Below are positions 42,255 to 51,312 of a stretch of 64,000 nt of DNA, in pieces. Source of the stretch: Mangrovibacter yixingensis (lineage in GTDB: Bacteria > Pseudomonadota > Gammaproteobacteria > Enterobacterales > Enterobacteriaceae). Position 1 is the first letter of the stretch. Every line of letters starts with the position of its first letter. The notes below the pieces were generated by a model, which worked only from the letters and a program-made list of their open reading frames with translations, did not search any database and was not told where the DNA came from. Position numbers and translations under genes: made by a program. The stretch spans positions 992,001 to 1,056,000 of the forward strand of contig NZ_JAIVKM010000001.1 of the NCBI RefSeq assembly GCF_020523985.1. The letters are read 5' to 3'.

Positions 42255-43685
42255 TTCAAGAACGCATTTGCTAACCTGCAGAAGGTGGGTAAATCGCTGA
42301 TGCTACCGGTATCCGTACTGCCGATTGCAGGTATCCTGCTTGGTGTGGGTTCCGCTAACTTCAGTTGGCTGCCAGCCATCGTTTCTCATGTTATGGCCGA
42401 AGCGGGCGGTTCCGTTTTCGCCAATATGCCACTGATCTTCGCAATCGGTGTTGCACTGGGCTTCACCAATAACGATGGTGTTTCAGGCCTTGCCTCTGTG
42501 GTCGCCTACGGCATTATGGTTAAAACCATGGCAGTTGTTGCGCCAATGGTTCTGCATCTTCCGGCTGACGAAATTGCAGCAAAACACCTGGCTGATACCG
42601 GGGTGTTAGGGGGTATCATTTCTGGTGCCATCGCTGCTTACATGTTCAACCGGTTCTACCGTATTAAACTGCCTGAGTATCTTGGCTTCTTCGCGGGTAA
42701 ACGCTTTGTTCCGATTATTTCTGGTCTGGCAGCGATTATCACTGGGGTTGTCTTGTCCTTTGTATGGCCGCCAATTGGTTCTGCTATTCAGGATTTCTCC
42801 CAATGGGCAGCTTACCAAAACCCGGTTCTGGCCTTCGGCATCTACGGCTTTGTAGAACGTTGCCTGGTTCCTTTTGGCCTGCACCATATCTGGAACGTAC
42901 CTTTCCAGATGCAGATTGGTGAATTCACCAACGCTGCGGGTCAGGTTTTCCATGGCGATATTCCGCGTTACATGGCGGGTGACCCGACTGCGGGTAAACT
43001 GTCTGGTGGCTTCCTGTTCAAAATGTATGGTCTGCCGGCTGCTGCCATCGCGATCTGGCATTCTGCAAAACCGGAAAACCGCGCCAAAGTTGGCGGTATC
43101 ATGATTTCAGCTGCGCTGACATCATTCCTGACCGGTATTACTGAGCCAATCGAATTCTCCTTCATGTTCGTGGCACCAATCCTGTATGTGATTCACGCAA
43201 TCCTGGCAGGTCTGGCTTTCCCGATTTGTATCCTTCTGGGTATGCGTGATGGCACCAGCTTCTCACACGGTTTGATTGACTTTATCGTACTGAGTGGTAA
43301 CGGAAGCAAACTGTGGTTGTTCCCGATTGTCGGTCTTTGCTATGCCGCTGTTTACTACACAGTATTCCGTGTGCTTATCAAAGTTCTGGATCTGAAAACG
43401 CCTGGCCGTGAAGATGCCACCACTGAAACGCAGTCTGCTGCGACCAGCGAAATGGCACCAGCATTAGTCAATGCGTTTGGCGGCAAAGAAAACATCACTA
43501 ACCTTGATGCCTGTATCACTCGTCTGCGTGTAAGCGTGGCTGATGTGGCTAAAGTTGATCAGGCTGGCCTGAAAAAATTAGGTGCAGCTGGTGTTGTTGT
43601 CGCAGGTTCAGGTGTTCAGGCTATTTTCGGTACTAAATCCGATAACCTGAAAACTGAAATGGATGATTATATCCGCAACAATTAA
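42252..43685 (+). CDS. ptsG: PTS glucose-specific EIICB component PtsG
   Basis: 477 aa, the E. coli length. Main glucose transporter: an N-terminal multi-spanning EIIC domain (1-390) imports glucose and the C-terminal EIIB domain phosphorylates it. The phosphorylated cysteine is C421 in [10 protein letters not shown]. The EIIC signature [13 protein letters not shown] is intact. A longer ORF (from 42060) adds 64 non-homologous residues and runs through the promoter. E. coli fhuE, normally next, is missing. Confidence 0.96.
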   Translation: MFKNAFANLQKVGKSLMLPVSVLPIAGILLGVGSANFSWLPAIVSHVMAEAGGSVFANMPLIFAIGVALGFTNNDGVSGLASVVAYGIMVKTMAVVAPMVLHLPADEIAAKHLADTGVLGGIISGAIAAYMFNRFYRIKLPEYLGFFAGKRFVPIISGLAAIITGVVLSFVWPPIGSAIQDFSQWAAYQNPVLAFGIYGFVERCLVPFGLHHIWNVPFQMQIGEFTNAAGQVFHGDIPRYMAGDPTAGKLSGGFLFKMYGLPAAAIAIWHSAKPENRAKVGGIMISAALTSFLTGITEPIEFSFMFVAPILYVIHAILAGLAFPICILLGMRDGTSFSHGLIDFIVLSGNGSKLWLFPIVGLCYAAVYYTVFRVLIKVLDLKTPGREDATTETQSAATSEMAPALVNAFGGKENITNLDACITRLRVSVADVAKVDQAGLKKLGAAGVVVAGSGVQAIFGTKSDNLKTEMDDYIRNN

Positions 43686-43703
43686 TGTTGCCGGGGAGAG
43701 CGG

Positions 43704-43728
43704 AAAGGGGGCCATTGGCCCCCTTTTT
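43704..43728 (+). terminator. Intrinsic terminator of ptsG
   Basis: 10-bp stem AAAGGGGGCC/GGCCCCCTTT with an ATT loop followed by Ts, 18 bases past the ptsG stop. Confidence 0.88.
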
Positions 43729-43869
43729 GTATTAGAGGCAGGAAGAGTCTGGTTCATCAGCGCAGGCTGTGTCCTCAGGATGAAAAGCGTTACAATAAAG
43801 TGTTTTTACAGCAAGGTGTTGCGGGGCTTGTTATACTCCCATCACTGCGATTGACTAAAGGACACTAAC

Positions 43870-44229
43870 ATGGCTGAAGAGACCATTTTCAGTAAGATTA
43901 TTCGTCGTGAAATTCCCGCGGATATTATTTGGCAGGACGAGCTGGTTACCGCGTTTCGCGATATTTCCCCCCAGGCACCAACACATATTCTGATTGTGCC
44001 AAATATCCTTATCCCAACAGTCAATGATACGTTGCCTGAACATGAGCAAGCGCTGGGTCACTTAATTACCGTCGCGGCAAAAATCGCTGAGCAGGAAGGT
44101 ATTGCTGAAGATGGTTTCCGCCTGGTTATCAACTGCAACCGCCATGGCGGGCAGGAAGTGTATCACCTGCATATGCACCTGCTTGGTGGCCGTCCGTTAG
44201 GCCCATTATTGTCCCATAAAGGCGCATAA
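43870..44229 (+). CDS. hinT: HIT family purine nucleoside phosphoramidase HinT
   Basis: 119 aa, the E. coli length. It hydrolyses adenosine 5'-phosphoramidate and acyl-adenylates. The histidine triad is H99-L-H101-M-H103, with H101 catalytic. It heads the hinT-ycfL-lpoB-thiK-nagZ-ycfP run; its stop overlaps ycfL. Confidence 0.96.
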   Translation: MAEETIFSKIIRREIPADIIWQDELVTAFRDISPQAPTHILIVPNILIPTVNDTLPEHEQALGHLITVAAKIAEQEGIAEDGFRLVINCNRHGGQEVYHLHMHLLGGRPLGPLLSHKGA

Positions 44230-44603
44230 TGATTCTGCGAGTGTTGTGCCTGGCCTGTTTTGCTGCTGTGTTAAGTGCATGCAGTTCAGGGGCGGTTATT
44301 CCAGTAAATAACAGCCAGACTTTAGTTATTGAGTCTTCGTTGCTGGTTGCTGGGATAACCGCCGAGCGCCCGGTAATTACCCATGCCGGAGTGAATACAC
44401 TGGCGACGACATCACTTTATAACGAAAGTAATAAACCAGTGACAGTCCATTACCGCTTTTACTGGTATGACAAGAAAGGCCTGGAGATGCACCCATTAGA
44501 TACGCCACACAATGTTATTGTGCCACCGGCGGCGTCAGTGGATATTCATGCAATTACCCAACAGCCTGGTGCAGACCAGGCCCGGGTGTATCTCTATCTT
44601 TGA
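44229..44603 (+). CDS. ycfL: YcfL family lipoprotein
   Basis: 124 aa. Lipoprotein signal with lipobox LSAC and Cys18 followed by Ser, so likely outer membrane. DUF1425 protein of unknown function; its position directly before lpoB suggests a link to envelope assembly. Starts on the last base of hinT (TAATGA). Confidence 0.88.
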   Translation: MILRVLCLACFAAVLSACSSGAVIPVNNSQTLVIESSLLVAGITAERPVITHAGVNTLATTSLYNESNKPVTVHYRFYWYDKKGLEMHPLDTPHNVIVPPAASVDIHAITQQPGADQARVYLYL

Positions 44604-44614
44604 AGGGGGAGATT

Positions 44615-45247
44615 TTGAAACAACGTATTTATCGTTATTTGTCTGTACTCAGCTTTGCGCTGGTGCTGTCTGGCTGTGTGCTGCGTAATGAACAGCAGCC
44701 TGCGCCAGTTGAGCCAGCTAAACCCGCACCAACACAGCCTGAACCCACGGTACCTTCCGTACCTCAAGTGCCGGCTCAACCAGAGCCAGTCATGCCAACA
44801 TTACCCGTGACTCCACAACCCAGAGTACGCCATTACGACTGGAACAGTGCCTTTCAGCCGATGGTTGCACAAATGCTCAAAGCTGATGGTGTCACTGCCG
44901 GGAGCGTGCTGTTGGTTGATTCAGTGAACAACCGTACTAATGGTAGTTTACCGGCTAGTGAGGGGACACAGGCGTTACGCAACGCTCTGGCAAATAACCG
45001 CACCTTTGTTTTGGTGACTGACCAACAACTTGCAGTGGCTAAACAGCAACTGGGCCTGTCTGCACAAGACAGCCTGGGGTCACGCAGCAAAGCAATTGGT
45101 ATTGCACGCAATGTTGGGGCGCAGTATGTGCTCTATACCAGCGCGAAAGGAAATGTGAATAATCCTGCCATTCAAATGCAGCTTATGTTGGTGCAAACAG
45201 GTGAAATTATCTGGTCTGGTAAAGGTGCCGTACAGCAAACGCAGTGA
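44615..45247 (+). CDS. lpoB: Penicillin-binding protein activator LpoB
   Basis: 210 aa (E. coli 213). Outer-membrane lipoprotein that reaches through the periplasm to activate PBP1B. Lipobox LSGC with Cys21, then a Pro-rich flexible linker (about 28-70: PAPVEPAKPAPTQPEP...), then the globular domain with VLLVDSVNNRTNGSLPA and SRSKAIGIARNVGAQYVLY. No ATG is available; TTG at 44615 has GGGGAG 4 nt upstream and gives a proper signal peptide. Another TTG at 44600 would overlap ycfL. Confidence 0.9.
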   Translation: MKQRIYRYLSVLSFALVLSGCVLRNEQQPAPVEPAKPAPTQPEPTVPSVPQVPAQPEPVMPTLPVTPQPRVRHYDWNSAFQPMVAQMLKADGVTAGSVLLVDSVNNRTNGSLPASEGTQALRNALANNRTFVLVTDQQLAVAKQQLGLSAQDSLGSRSKAIGIARNVGAQYVLYTSAKGNVNNPAIQMQLMLVQTGEIIWSGKGAVQQTQ

Positions 45248-46028
45248 TGCGGTGTTGCATCACAGTAACCCGGCGGCATTTGCCGCCGGCTCTGTTTCTG
45301 CAATTCAAGGGTTGAGTGGGAACAGTGTGTTGGTTGAACACGCTGGAGGAAAGTCGGTACGGCGCACTGCACCCACATTTGCAGAATTGCACCGTCAGTA
45401 CCGGGTATTACAACGATTACCCCATTCACTGGCCCCGGCTCCTGTCTTTCTGACTCCACCCTGGTTGTATGTTGAATGGGTTGAAGGGCAGGTTGTTGAA
45501 TCATACCCGCAACCAGATTTACTGGCCTGTACTCTGAGCAAGTTACATCGCCAACCTTTGTTTGGCTGGCGCATTGTTTTAATGCCTTTGTTACAGCGCT
45601 ATTGGCAGAATGCTTCGCCAGCCCGGCGCTCAGTCTTGTGGCTTGCACAATTGAAGAAATGCCGCAAGCATCGGGAGCCAGCACCTATTTGCCTGGCACC
45701 GCTGCATATGGATATTCACCCAGGTAATATCGTCCACCATGGTGGTAGTATACGCCTCATTGACTGGGAGTATGCAGGTGATGGTGATGTGGGGCTTGAA
45801 CTCGCAACACTCGCTATTGATGAATCTCCACAGTTTGCAGCATGTGTTGCGTCTTATGCCAGGCTCATGCACCTTAATGAGGTTACTCTTTGGCGTCAGA
45901 TTCACCACTGGCTGCCATGGGTTCATTTATTGATGGCCTCTTGGTATGAGTGCCGTTGGCAGCAAACAAAATCCAGTGAATTTATTCAGCTTGCAGACCA
46001 GGCATGGTGCAAGTTGAAAAACACATAA
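45225..46028 (+). CDS. thiK: Thiamine kinase ThiK (YcfN)
   Basis: 267 aa from the GTG proposed here (E. coli 274). It phosphorylates thiamine for salvage. APH-like kinase fold with the catalytic LHMDIHPGN loop and the metal-binding LIDWEYAGDGD. The start is uncertain: GTG at 45225 lies inside the lpoB 3' end and matches the way I recall E. coli thiK starting (GTG CCG); a GTG at 45201 is also open. The first 28 residues are poorly conserved. Confidence 0.85.
   Translation: MPYSKRSDAVLHHSNPAAFAAGSVSAIQGLSGNSVLVEHAGGKSVRRTAPTFAELHRQYRVLQRLPHSLAPAPVFLTPPWLYVEWVEGQVVESYPQPDLLACTLSKLHRQPLFGWRIVLMPLLQRYWQNASPARRSVLWLAQLKKCRKHREPAPICLAPLHMDIHPGNIVHHGGSIRLIDWEYAGDGDVGLELATLAIDESPQFAACVASYARLMHLNEVTLWRQIHHWLPWVHLLMASWYECRWQQTKSSEFIQLADQAWCKLKNT
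45270..45289. repeat. GC-rich palindrome inside the 5' end of thiK
   Basis: CCGGCGGC, ATTT loop, GCCGCCGG: a perfect 8-bp hairpin 23 bases past the lpoB stop and within the proposed thiK coding sequence. It may damp thiK translation or protect the lpoB mRNA end. Confidence 0.5.
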
Positions 46029-46050
46029 CAAGAAATAAGAGAGGTTGGCC

Positions 46051-47079
46051 GTGGGTCCGGTAATGTTAGATGTCGCAGGTTATGAACTGGATGCGGAAGA
46101 GCGAGAAATTCTGGCTCATCCTTTAACTGGCGGGCTGATACTGTTCACGCGCAATTATCATGATCCCGCCCAGTTACGGGAACTGGTGCGCCAGATTCGG
46201 GCCGCTTCCCAGAATCGCCTGGTCATTGCAGTGGATCAGGAAGGTGGGAGGGTACAGCGTTTTCGTGAAGGATTCACCCGCATTCCTGCCGCACAATCCT
46301 ATGCTGAACTATTGGGCGTGGAAATAGGCGGGCAGGTAGCGGAAGACGCGGGCTGGTTAATGGCGAGCGAAATGATTGCCATGGATATTGATATCAGTTT
46401 CGCACCGGTTCTGGATATTGGTCATGGCAGTGCGGCAATTGGCGAGCGTTCTTTTCATGCTGATGGGCAGATTGCGTTGGCAATGGCACGCAGTTTTATG
46501 CAGGGTATGCACCAGGCTGGCATGAAAACTACTGGGAAACATTTTCCAGGACATGGTGCAGTCAGTGCTGATTCCCACAAAGAAACACCGGTTGATAATC
46601 GCCCTGCGAGCACTATTCGTGAACATGATATGGCGATTTTCCGTTCCCTTATAAATGAACAGGCGCTGGATGCTATAATGCCTGCTCATGTCATTTATTC
46701 AGAGTTCGATAACCGCCCTGCCAGTGGTTCGCCTTGGTGGTTGCAGAAAGTATTGCGTCAGGAGTTGGGTTTTAATGGCGTCATTTTTTCTGATGATTTG
46801 TCCATGGAAGGGGCTGCTATTATGGGAAGTTATCCTGAACGGGCTAAGGCTTCCCTTGATGCAGGTTGTGATATGGTTCTTGTTTGTAATAATCGCAATG
46901 GCGCTGTTAGTGTTTTGGATAACCTGTCACCGATCAATGCAGAGCGTGTTACGGGTTTGTATCATAAAGGTTCTTTTTCCCGTCAGGAACTCCTGTCATC
47001 AGAGCGTTGGAAGTCAGTAAACAAGAAACTGACAGAGCTTGATGCACAATGGCAGGCAAGGAAGGCGGGGCAGTCATAG
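46051..47079 (+). CDS. nagZ: Beta-N-acetylhexosaminidase NagZ
   Basis: 342 aa (E. coli 341). Cytoplasmic GH3 enzyme of peptidoglycan recycling that removes GlcNAc from anhydro-muropeptides, and so influences AmpC induction where ampR-ampC exists. Signature [14 protein letters not shown] holds the catalytic His/Asp dyad; [10 protein letters not shown] carries the nucleophile Asp. GTG start (GAGG 7-8 nt upstream) reproduces the E. coli MGPVMLDV start; a TTG at 46045 is also in frame. Confidence 0.94.
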   Translation: MGPVMLDVAGYELDAEEREILAHPLTGGLILFTRNYHDPAQLRELVRQIRAASQNRLVIAVDQEGGRVQRFREGFTRIPAAQSYAELLGVEIGGQVAEDAGWLMASEMIAMDIDISFAPVLDIGHGSAAIGERSFHADGQIALAMARSFMQGMHQAGMKTTGKHFPGHGAVSADSHKETPVDNRPASTIREHDMAIFRSLINEQALDAIMPAHVIYSEFDNRPASGSPWWLQKVLRQELGFNGVIFSDDLSMEGAAIMGSYPERAKASLDAGCDMVLVCNNRNGAVSVLDNLSPINAERVTGLYHKGSFSRQELLSSERWKSVNKKLTELDAQWQARKAGQS

Positions 47080-47115
47080 TGCCTGAGCGGCAAAAACTGG
47101 TACGGTGAGGATGCG

Positions 47116-47658
47116 ATGATTATCTATTTACACGGTTTCGACTCAAACAGTCCTGGTAACCATGAGAAGGTATTGCAACTCCAGTTTATTGATTCAGATG
47201 TCCGTTTGATCAGTTACAGCACGCTGCACCCGAAACATGATATGCAGCATTTGCTTAAAGAAGTGGACAAAATGTTGCAGCTTAATGTTGATGAACGTCC
47301 GCTGATTTGTGGTGTTGGCCTTGGAGGGTTTTGGGCTGAGCGCATAGGGTTTCTCTGCGATATTCGCCAGGTTATTTTTAACCCTAATTTACATCCTTAT
47401 GAAAATATGGAAGGGAAAATAGACCGTCCGGAAGAGTATCTTGATATCGCCACTAAATGTGTTGATAACTTCCGCGAGAAAAACCGTGATCGCTGCCTGG
47501 CTATTCTTTCTCGGCATGACGAAGCGCTGGACAGCCAGCAATCTGCTTTGTTGCTGCACCCTTATTACGAAATAGTCTGGGATGATAGCGAGACACATAA
47601 ATTTAAGAATATTTCCCCGCATCTGCAGCGTATTAAAGCTTTCAAAACTCTCGGCTAA
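47116..47658 (+). CDS. ycfP: YcfP family alpha/beta-fold protein (UPF0227)
   Basis: 180 aa, the E. coli length. Predicted alpha/beta hydrolase fold starting [18 protein letters not shown]. The nucleophile-elbow position reads [14 protein letters not shown], with Gly where esterases have Ser, so classical serine hydrolysis is doubtful; this matches E. coli YcfP. Last gene before ndh. Confidence 0.92.
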   Translation: MIIYLHGFDSNSPGNHEKVLQLQFIDSDVRLISYSTLHPKHDMQHLLKEVDKMLQLNVDERPLICGVGLGGFWAERIGFLCDIRQVIFNPNLHPYENMEGKIDRPEEYLDIATKCVDNFREKNRDRCLAILSRHDEALDSQQSALLLHPYYEIVWDDSETHKFKNISPHLQRIKAFKTLG

Positions 47659-47687
47659 CGCCTCCATTACTTTCCTGTAACCCCCTC

Positions 47688-47712
47688 AGGCTGGCCATTG
47701 TCCAGCCTTTTT
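47688..47712 (+). terminator. Intrinsic terminator after ycfP
   Basis: AGGCTGG/CCAGCCT stem (47688-47694 / 47702-47708) followed by five Ts. Confidence 0.85.
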
Positions 47713-47735
47713 GCTTCAAATTTAGCCAGAAAAAT

Positions 47736-47749
47736 TTGATTCATATCAA
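47736..47749. promoter_or_regulatory. FNR box upstream of ndh
   Basis: TTGATTCATATCAA is an exact match to the FNR consensus TTGAT-N4-ATCAA. E. coli ndh is repressed by FNR without oxygen, and the distance from the start codon (about 140 bp) is similar. Confidence 0.85.
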
Positions 47750-47885
47750 ATTTGGTATGACCAATGCACCGTTCGTGATATTCTCAGGCAGTTTTGAATG
47801 ATTCGATTCAGCAACTTGTTGTTAATTAAAAGTTATTTTTTATAACCATTACTTAACAATTGGTTAATAATTTGAGGGGGTCACG

Positions 47886-49190
47886 TTGACTACACCATTA
47901 AAAAAAATTGTGATTGTTGGCGGTGGTGCTGGCGGACTTGAGCTGGCAACTCAGTTAGGAAAAAAACTGGGCCGCAGCAAAAAAGCGAAAGTGACATTGG
48001 TTGATCGCAACCACAGTCATTTATGGAAACCTTTGCTACATGAAGTGGCAACGGGTTCGCTGGATGAAGGCGTGGATGCCCTGAGTTACCTTGCCCATGC
48101 ACGTAATCACCATTTCCAGTTTCAATTGGGTTCTGTCGTGGACATCAACCGCGAAGCGAAAGTGATTACCATCGCTGAATTGCGCGATGAAAAAGGTGAG
48201 CTGCTGGTTCCTGAGCGCAATTTGCCTTATGACACACTGGTAATGGCGTTGGGCAGTACGTCTAACGATTTCAATACACCTGGTGTAAAAGATAACTGTA
48301 TTTTCCTTGATAACCCACACCAGGCACGCCGTTTCCATCATGAAATGCTTAATCTGTTCCTGAAGCACTCTGCTAACCTCGGTGCCAACGGGAAAGTGAA
48401 TATTGCCATTGTTGGTGGTGGGGCGACAGGGGTTGAGCTTTCTGCCGAACTTCATAACGCAGTGAAACAGTTGCATAGCTATGGCTATAAAGGCCTGACT
48501 AACGAAGCGCTGAATGTCACACTGGTTGAAGCTGGTGAGCGTATTCTTCCAGCCTTGCCACCAAGGATTTCTGGTGCAGCGCATAACGAGCTGACCAAAA
48601 TGGGCGTTCGTGTTCTCACCAAAACGATGGTAACCAGTGCACAAGATAACGGCCTGAATACCAAAGATGGCGAATTTATCGAAGCGGACCTGATGGTATG
48701 GGCTGCGGGTATCAAAGCACCCGATTTCATGAAAGAAATTGGTGGTCTGGAAACAAACCGAATTAACCAACTGGTTGTTGAGCCAACATTACAGACCACT
48801 CGTGATCCGGATATTTTTGCGGTGGGTGACTGTGCCTCCTGCGCCCGACCGGAAGGTGGTTTTGTCCCGCCTCGCGCTCAGGCCGCACACCAGATGGCAA
48901 CTTGTGCAATGAATAATATTTTGGCGCAAATGAACGGCAAGGAACTGAAGCCATACACCTATAAAGATCATGGTTCTCTGGTATCACTGTCGAACTATTC
49001 AACCGTAGGCAGTCTGATGGGTAACCTGATGCGTGGGTCAATGATGGTTGAAGGGCGTATTGCGCGTTTTGTCTATATTTCACTTTACCGTATGCACCAG
49101 ATAGCGCTGCACGGTTATTTTAAAACAGGGCTTATGATGCTCGTTGGGCGAATCAACCGCATTATTCGCCCAAGGTTGAAGTTGCACTAA
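47886..49190 (+). CDS. ndh: NADH:quinone oxidoreductase II Ndh
   Basis: 434 aa, the E. coli length. Peripheral inner-membrane, non-proton-pumping NADH dehydrogenase. Two dinucleotide-binding motifs: [14 protein letters not shown] near the start (FAD) and [15 protein letters not shown] (NADH). The C-terminal amphipathic part anchors it to the membrane. TTG start as in E. coli (TTGACTACNCC), with GAGGGGG upstream. Confidence 0.96.
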   Translation: MTTPLKKIVIVGGGAGGLELATQLGKKLGRSKKAKVTLVDRNHSHLWKPLLHEVATGSLDEGVDALSYLAHARNHHFQFQLGSVVDINREAKVITIAELRDEKGELLVPERNLPYDTLVMALGSTSNDFNTPGVKDNCIFLDNPHQARRFHHEMLNLFLKHSANLGANGKVNIAIVGGGATGVELSAELHNAVKQLHSYGYKGLTNEALNVTLVEAGERILPALPPRISGAAHNELTKMGVRVLTKTMVTSAQDNGLNTKDGEFIEADLMVWAAGIKAPDFMKEIGGLETNRINQLVVEPTLQTTRDPDIFAVGDCASCARPEGGFVPPRAQAAHQMATCAMNNILAQMNGKELKPYTYKDHGSLVSLSNYSTVGSLMGNLMRGSMMVEGRIARFVYISLYRMHQIALHGYFKTGLMMLVGRINRIIRPRLKLH

Positions 49191-49212
49191 TTGTTACGGT
49201 TATCCGTATTAG

Positions 49213-49401
49213 AAAGGCTCCTGAAAAGGAGCCTTGAGTCTGGTGACAAACCTCATGTCCGTACATAACGAGAGGATGTCACCCAATAAGAAATAAGGAA
49301 AATCAATTCATTGATTTTCGGCTGCTAACTAAAAAGAAGGAAAAACCACGCTTTTCCCTTCTTTTTCATCAATCTAAAGGCTCCTGAAAAGGAGCCTTTT
49401 T
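49213..49401 (+). repeat. Array of four hairpins between ndh and ycfJ
   Basis: The 445-bp gap holds an 8-bp hairpin (49214-49235), a 9-bp hairpin (49298-49319, GAAAATCAA/TTGATTTTC), a long A/T hairpin with one bulge (49331-49366) and a 9-bp hairpin with a T5 tail (49376-49401). The first and last share an identical 23-nt core (49213-49235 and 49376-49398). The last is a true terminator; the first is probably the ndh 3' end. The stretch between could be a small RNA. The remaining 49402-49620 is AT-rich and shows no gene. Confidence 0.55.
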
Positions 49402-49635
49402 GCTTTTAGACGATAATACCTCCCAAAATAATCTGTTACTCACAGCCTGTGAAAAAGCGATAACTCTGGGAAAACCTTATTATTTGGAGGGGAAATTATC
49501 TCTTGATATCTGTTATTACTCTTAACCAGGATAAATCTCAATTATATTCAGATACCCTGATTTTCTCTTTTCGTCTGATCCCGGTTCCCTGGATTTTTAA
49601 TCACAATGTAAACCTGTCTTATCAGGAGGTGTCCT

Positions 49636-50184
49636 GTGAATAAATCAATGTTAGCGGGGATTGGTATTGGTGTAGTTGCGGCTACGGGAGTGGCGGCTGT
49701 TGCCGGGCTCGATGTATTCCACAGTGGGCCGGAATATGCACAAGTGATTTCATCAAAAGCCATTACTTCCACAGTGAAGACTCCCCGCAAAGAATGCCGT
49801 AACGTGACTGTTACCCATCGCCGCCCGGTGCAGGATGAAAACCGCATTGCCGGTTCAGTTCTTGGTGCGGTCGCCGGTGGTGTGATAGGCCACCAGTTTG
49901 GCGGTGGGCACGGTCGCGATGTTGCGACTGTCATTGGTGCATTAGGCGGTGGTTATGCTGGAAACCAGGTTCAGGGATCAATGCAGGATAAAGATACCTA
50001 CAGCACCAGTGAACAGCGTTGTAAAACGGTTTACGATACCAGCGAGAAAACGTTGGGGTATGATGTCACTTACCAAATCGGTGATCAACAAGGCAAAATC
50101 CGCATGGATCATAACCCAGGTAGCCAGATACCGCTGGATAAAAATGGCCAACTAGTTCTGAGTGATTCAGCGAATAGGTCCTGA
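49636..50184 (+). CDS. ycfJ: YcfJ family glycine-zipper 2TM protein
   Basis: 182 aa (E. coli 179). An N-terminal hydrophobic segment (5-25), then a glycine-zipper domain (about 75-112, GSVLGAVAGGVIGHQFGGG and VIGALGGGYAGNQ) that forms close-packed membrane helices, then a soluble C-terminal domain (CKTVYDTSEKTLGYDVTYQIGDQ). Function unknown; envelope location likely. GTG start with an ideal AGGAGG 6 nt upstream. Confidence 0.9.
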   Translation: MNKSMLAGIGIGVVAATGVAAVAGLDVFHSGPEYAQVISSKAITSTVKTPRKECRNVTVTHRRPVQDENRIAGSVLGAVAGGVIGHQFGGGHGRDVATVIGALGGGYAGNQVQGSMQDKDTYSTSEQRCKTVYDTSEKTLGYDVTYQIGDQQGKIRMDHNPGSQIPLDKNGQLVLSDSANRS

Positions 50185-50206
50185 ATTACTCTCCCGGCAT
50201 AACTAT

Positions 50207-50235
50207 AAAAGACCTGCGTCAAGACAGGTCTTTTT
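50207..50235 (+). terminator. Intrinsic terminator of ycfJ
   Basis: 10-bp stem AAAAGACCTG/CAGGTCTTTT with an 8-nt loop and a T5 tail; also works in reverse for the small minus-strand gene at 50245. Confidence 0.88.
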
Positions 50236-50244
50236 AGCGGTTAG

Positions 50245-50394
50245 TCAAAGCAAATCCTGCCTTTTAAACCAAAGTCCGCCCGTAATAATAACGGCAAGAA
50301 TAGCGAACAAAGAAGAGCTACCACATATCAACCAAAGTCCGAACAACAACGAAATAACGGCCAGTACTTTGAGCATGGGTAATAGCAAAATCAT
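50245..50394 (-). CDS. Small two-helix membrane protein, unrecognised
   Basis: 49 aa, too short for usual ORF cut-offs. It begins MILLLPMLKVLAVISLLFGL and ends TGGLWFKRQDLL. Two hydrophobic segments (about 1-24 and 27-42) are separated by GSSS, with charges only at K9 and in the KRQD tail, so a helical hairpin with a positive C-terminus is expected. The ATG has AAGGA 7 nt upstream on the minus strand, and the ycfJ terminator read backwards gives a T-tract after its stop. I do not recognise a family. It is convergent with ycfJ. Confidence 0.6.
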   Translation of the reverse strand: MILLLPMLKVLAVISLLFGLWLICGSSSLFAILAVIITGGLWFKRQDLL

Positions 50395-50547
50395 TCTGTC
50401 TTCCTTCTGCTGTGTGTCCAATAAATTGCTTTGTATAAAGCAAAGGAATGAAATGCTTGTTCAGTGTAGGGCGCGGAGTGAACTAGGTAAGATAATTATT
50501 AGTGTGTAAATAATCCGCATTGTACCTATTAAATTTAGGTTAACAAT

Positions 50548-50640
50548 ATGGATATATTTAATCGTTTTTGCCTATTTATTGGAGGGAAAGAGAGTGATTC
50601 TCTTTTGCAATGGATACGTCAACAGGTGAAGGAGAACTGA
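50548..50640 (+). CDS. Possible 30-residue peptide
   Basis: Reads MDIFNRFCLFIGGKESDSLL and ends RQQVKEN. No clear Shine-Dalgarno (AGG about 9 nt upstream) and no known homologue. Its stop sits in a 10-bp perfect hairpin (50635-50662, AACTGAGGCT/AGCCTCAGTT) that lies just past the end of comR. It is kept as a low-confidence candidate because of that context. Confidence 0.22.
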   Translation: MDIFNRFCLFIGGKESDSLLQWIRQQVKEN

Positions 50641-50662
50641 GGCTAAACACGCAGCCTCAGTT
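50635..50662 (-). terminator. Hairpin after comR
   Basis: Perfect 10-bp stem, 18 bases beyond the comR stop, 8-nt loop. No T-run on either strand. Confidence 0.45.
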
Positions 50663-50679
50663 CAGATTTGAAGCTAATT

Positions 50680-51312
50680 CTAATTGGTAACACCTGGTAG
50701 TGAAATGAGGGATGTATTAATTATTGCTTCAAGGGTTTCAAACGATGCACCTTCACGGGCACTGACAGACATACCCTGTACCACACAGGAAAGATAATTC
50801 CCCAGGACTGTACTTTGGCAACTTGCGGATAACTCACCCCGGGCCTGGCGTTGTGCCAAAAACGTAATCAGGGTTTGAGCCTGTTCTGCATGGCGCAGCC
50901 TGATCATTTCCGCCACTTTAGCGCTTGATGCAGCCAGTGCTGAAGAGGTGGTGACAATAAAGCAGCCTTGTGGTGTCTCTTTGCTGGTGTAACACAGCGC
51001 TATAGCCACCATATAATCTTTTAATGCCTGAGCCAGCGGTTTATCACTGGCAAATAATTGTGCCTCATGTTGCGAAACGAAACGCGTGATGTATCGGTCA
51101 AGAACAGCCCGGAATAATCCTTCTTTATTGGTAAACTCTGCATAAAGCGTGGGTGCTTTTGCACCTGTCGCTTCAACTAAATGTGACAGTGATGTGGCCT
51201 CATAGCCATGCTGCCAGAATAATGCCATGGCTTTATCCAGTGCGTCTTCCCTATCGAACACTTTTGGACGGCCACGGCTTTTTTTTACACAACCAGGAAC
51301 ATCAGTTGTCAT
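50680..51312 (-). CDS. comR: TetR family copper-responsive repressor ComR (YcfQ)
   Basis: 210 aa, the E. coli length. N-terminal TetR HTH is almost unchanged: RGRPKVFDREDALDKAMALF with HLVEATGAKAPTLYAEFTNK. In E. coli ComR represses the outer-membrane gene comC (bhsA) until copper binds. The C-terminal ligand domain (from about residue 80) is much more diverged, with Cys at 117 in PQGCF and Cys at 184 or nearby. The usual target bhsA, divergent in E. coli, is not present in the 383-bp gap. Confidence 0.9.
   Translation of the reverse strand: MTTDVPGCVKKSRGRPKVFDREDALDKAMALFWQHGYEATSLSHLVEATGAKAPTLYAEFTNKEGLFRAVLDRYITRFVSQHEAQLFASDKPLAQALKDYMVAIALCYTSKETPQGCFIVTTSSALAASSAKVAEMIRLRHAEQAQTLITFLAQRQARGELSASCQSTVLGNYLSCVVQGMSVSAREGASFETLEAIINTSLISLPGVTN

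Noticed and set aside
47282-47345. YcfP as an active serine esterase
   Set aside because: The nucleophile elbow reads GVGLGG without Ser, so I did not assign hydrolase activity.
48036-48770. 244-residue open frame on the minus strand
   Set aside because: Fully antisense to the highly conserved ndh; composition rich in His/Phe/Arg typical of antisense translation.
50162-50509. 115-residue plus-strand frame after ycfJ
   Set aside because: It starts inside ycfJ, crosses its terminator, and is antisense to the better supported 49-residue frame.
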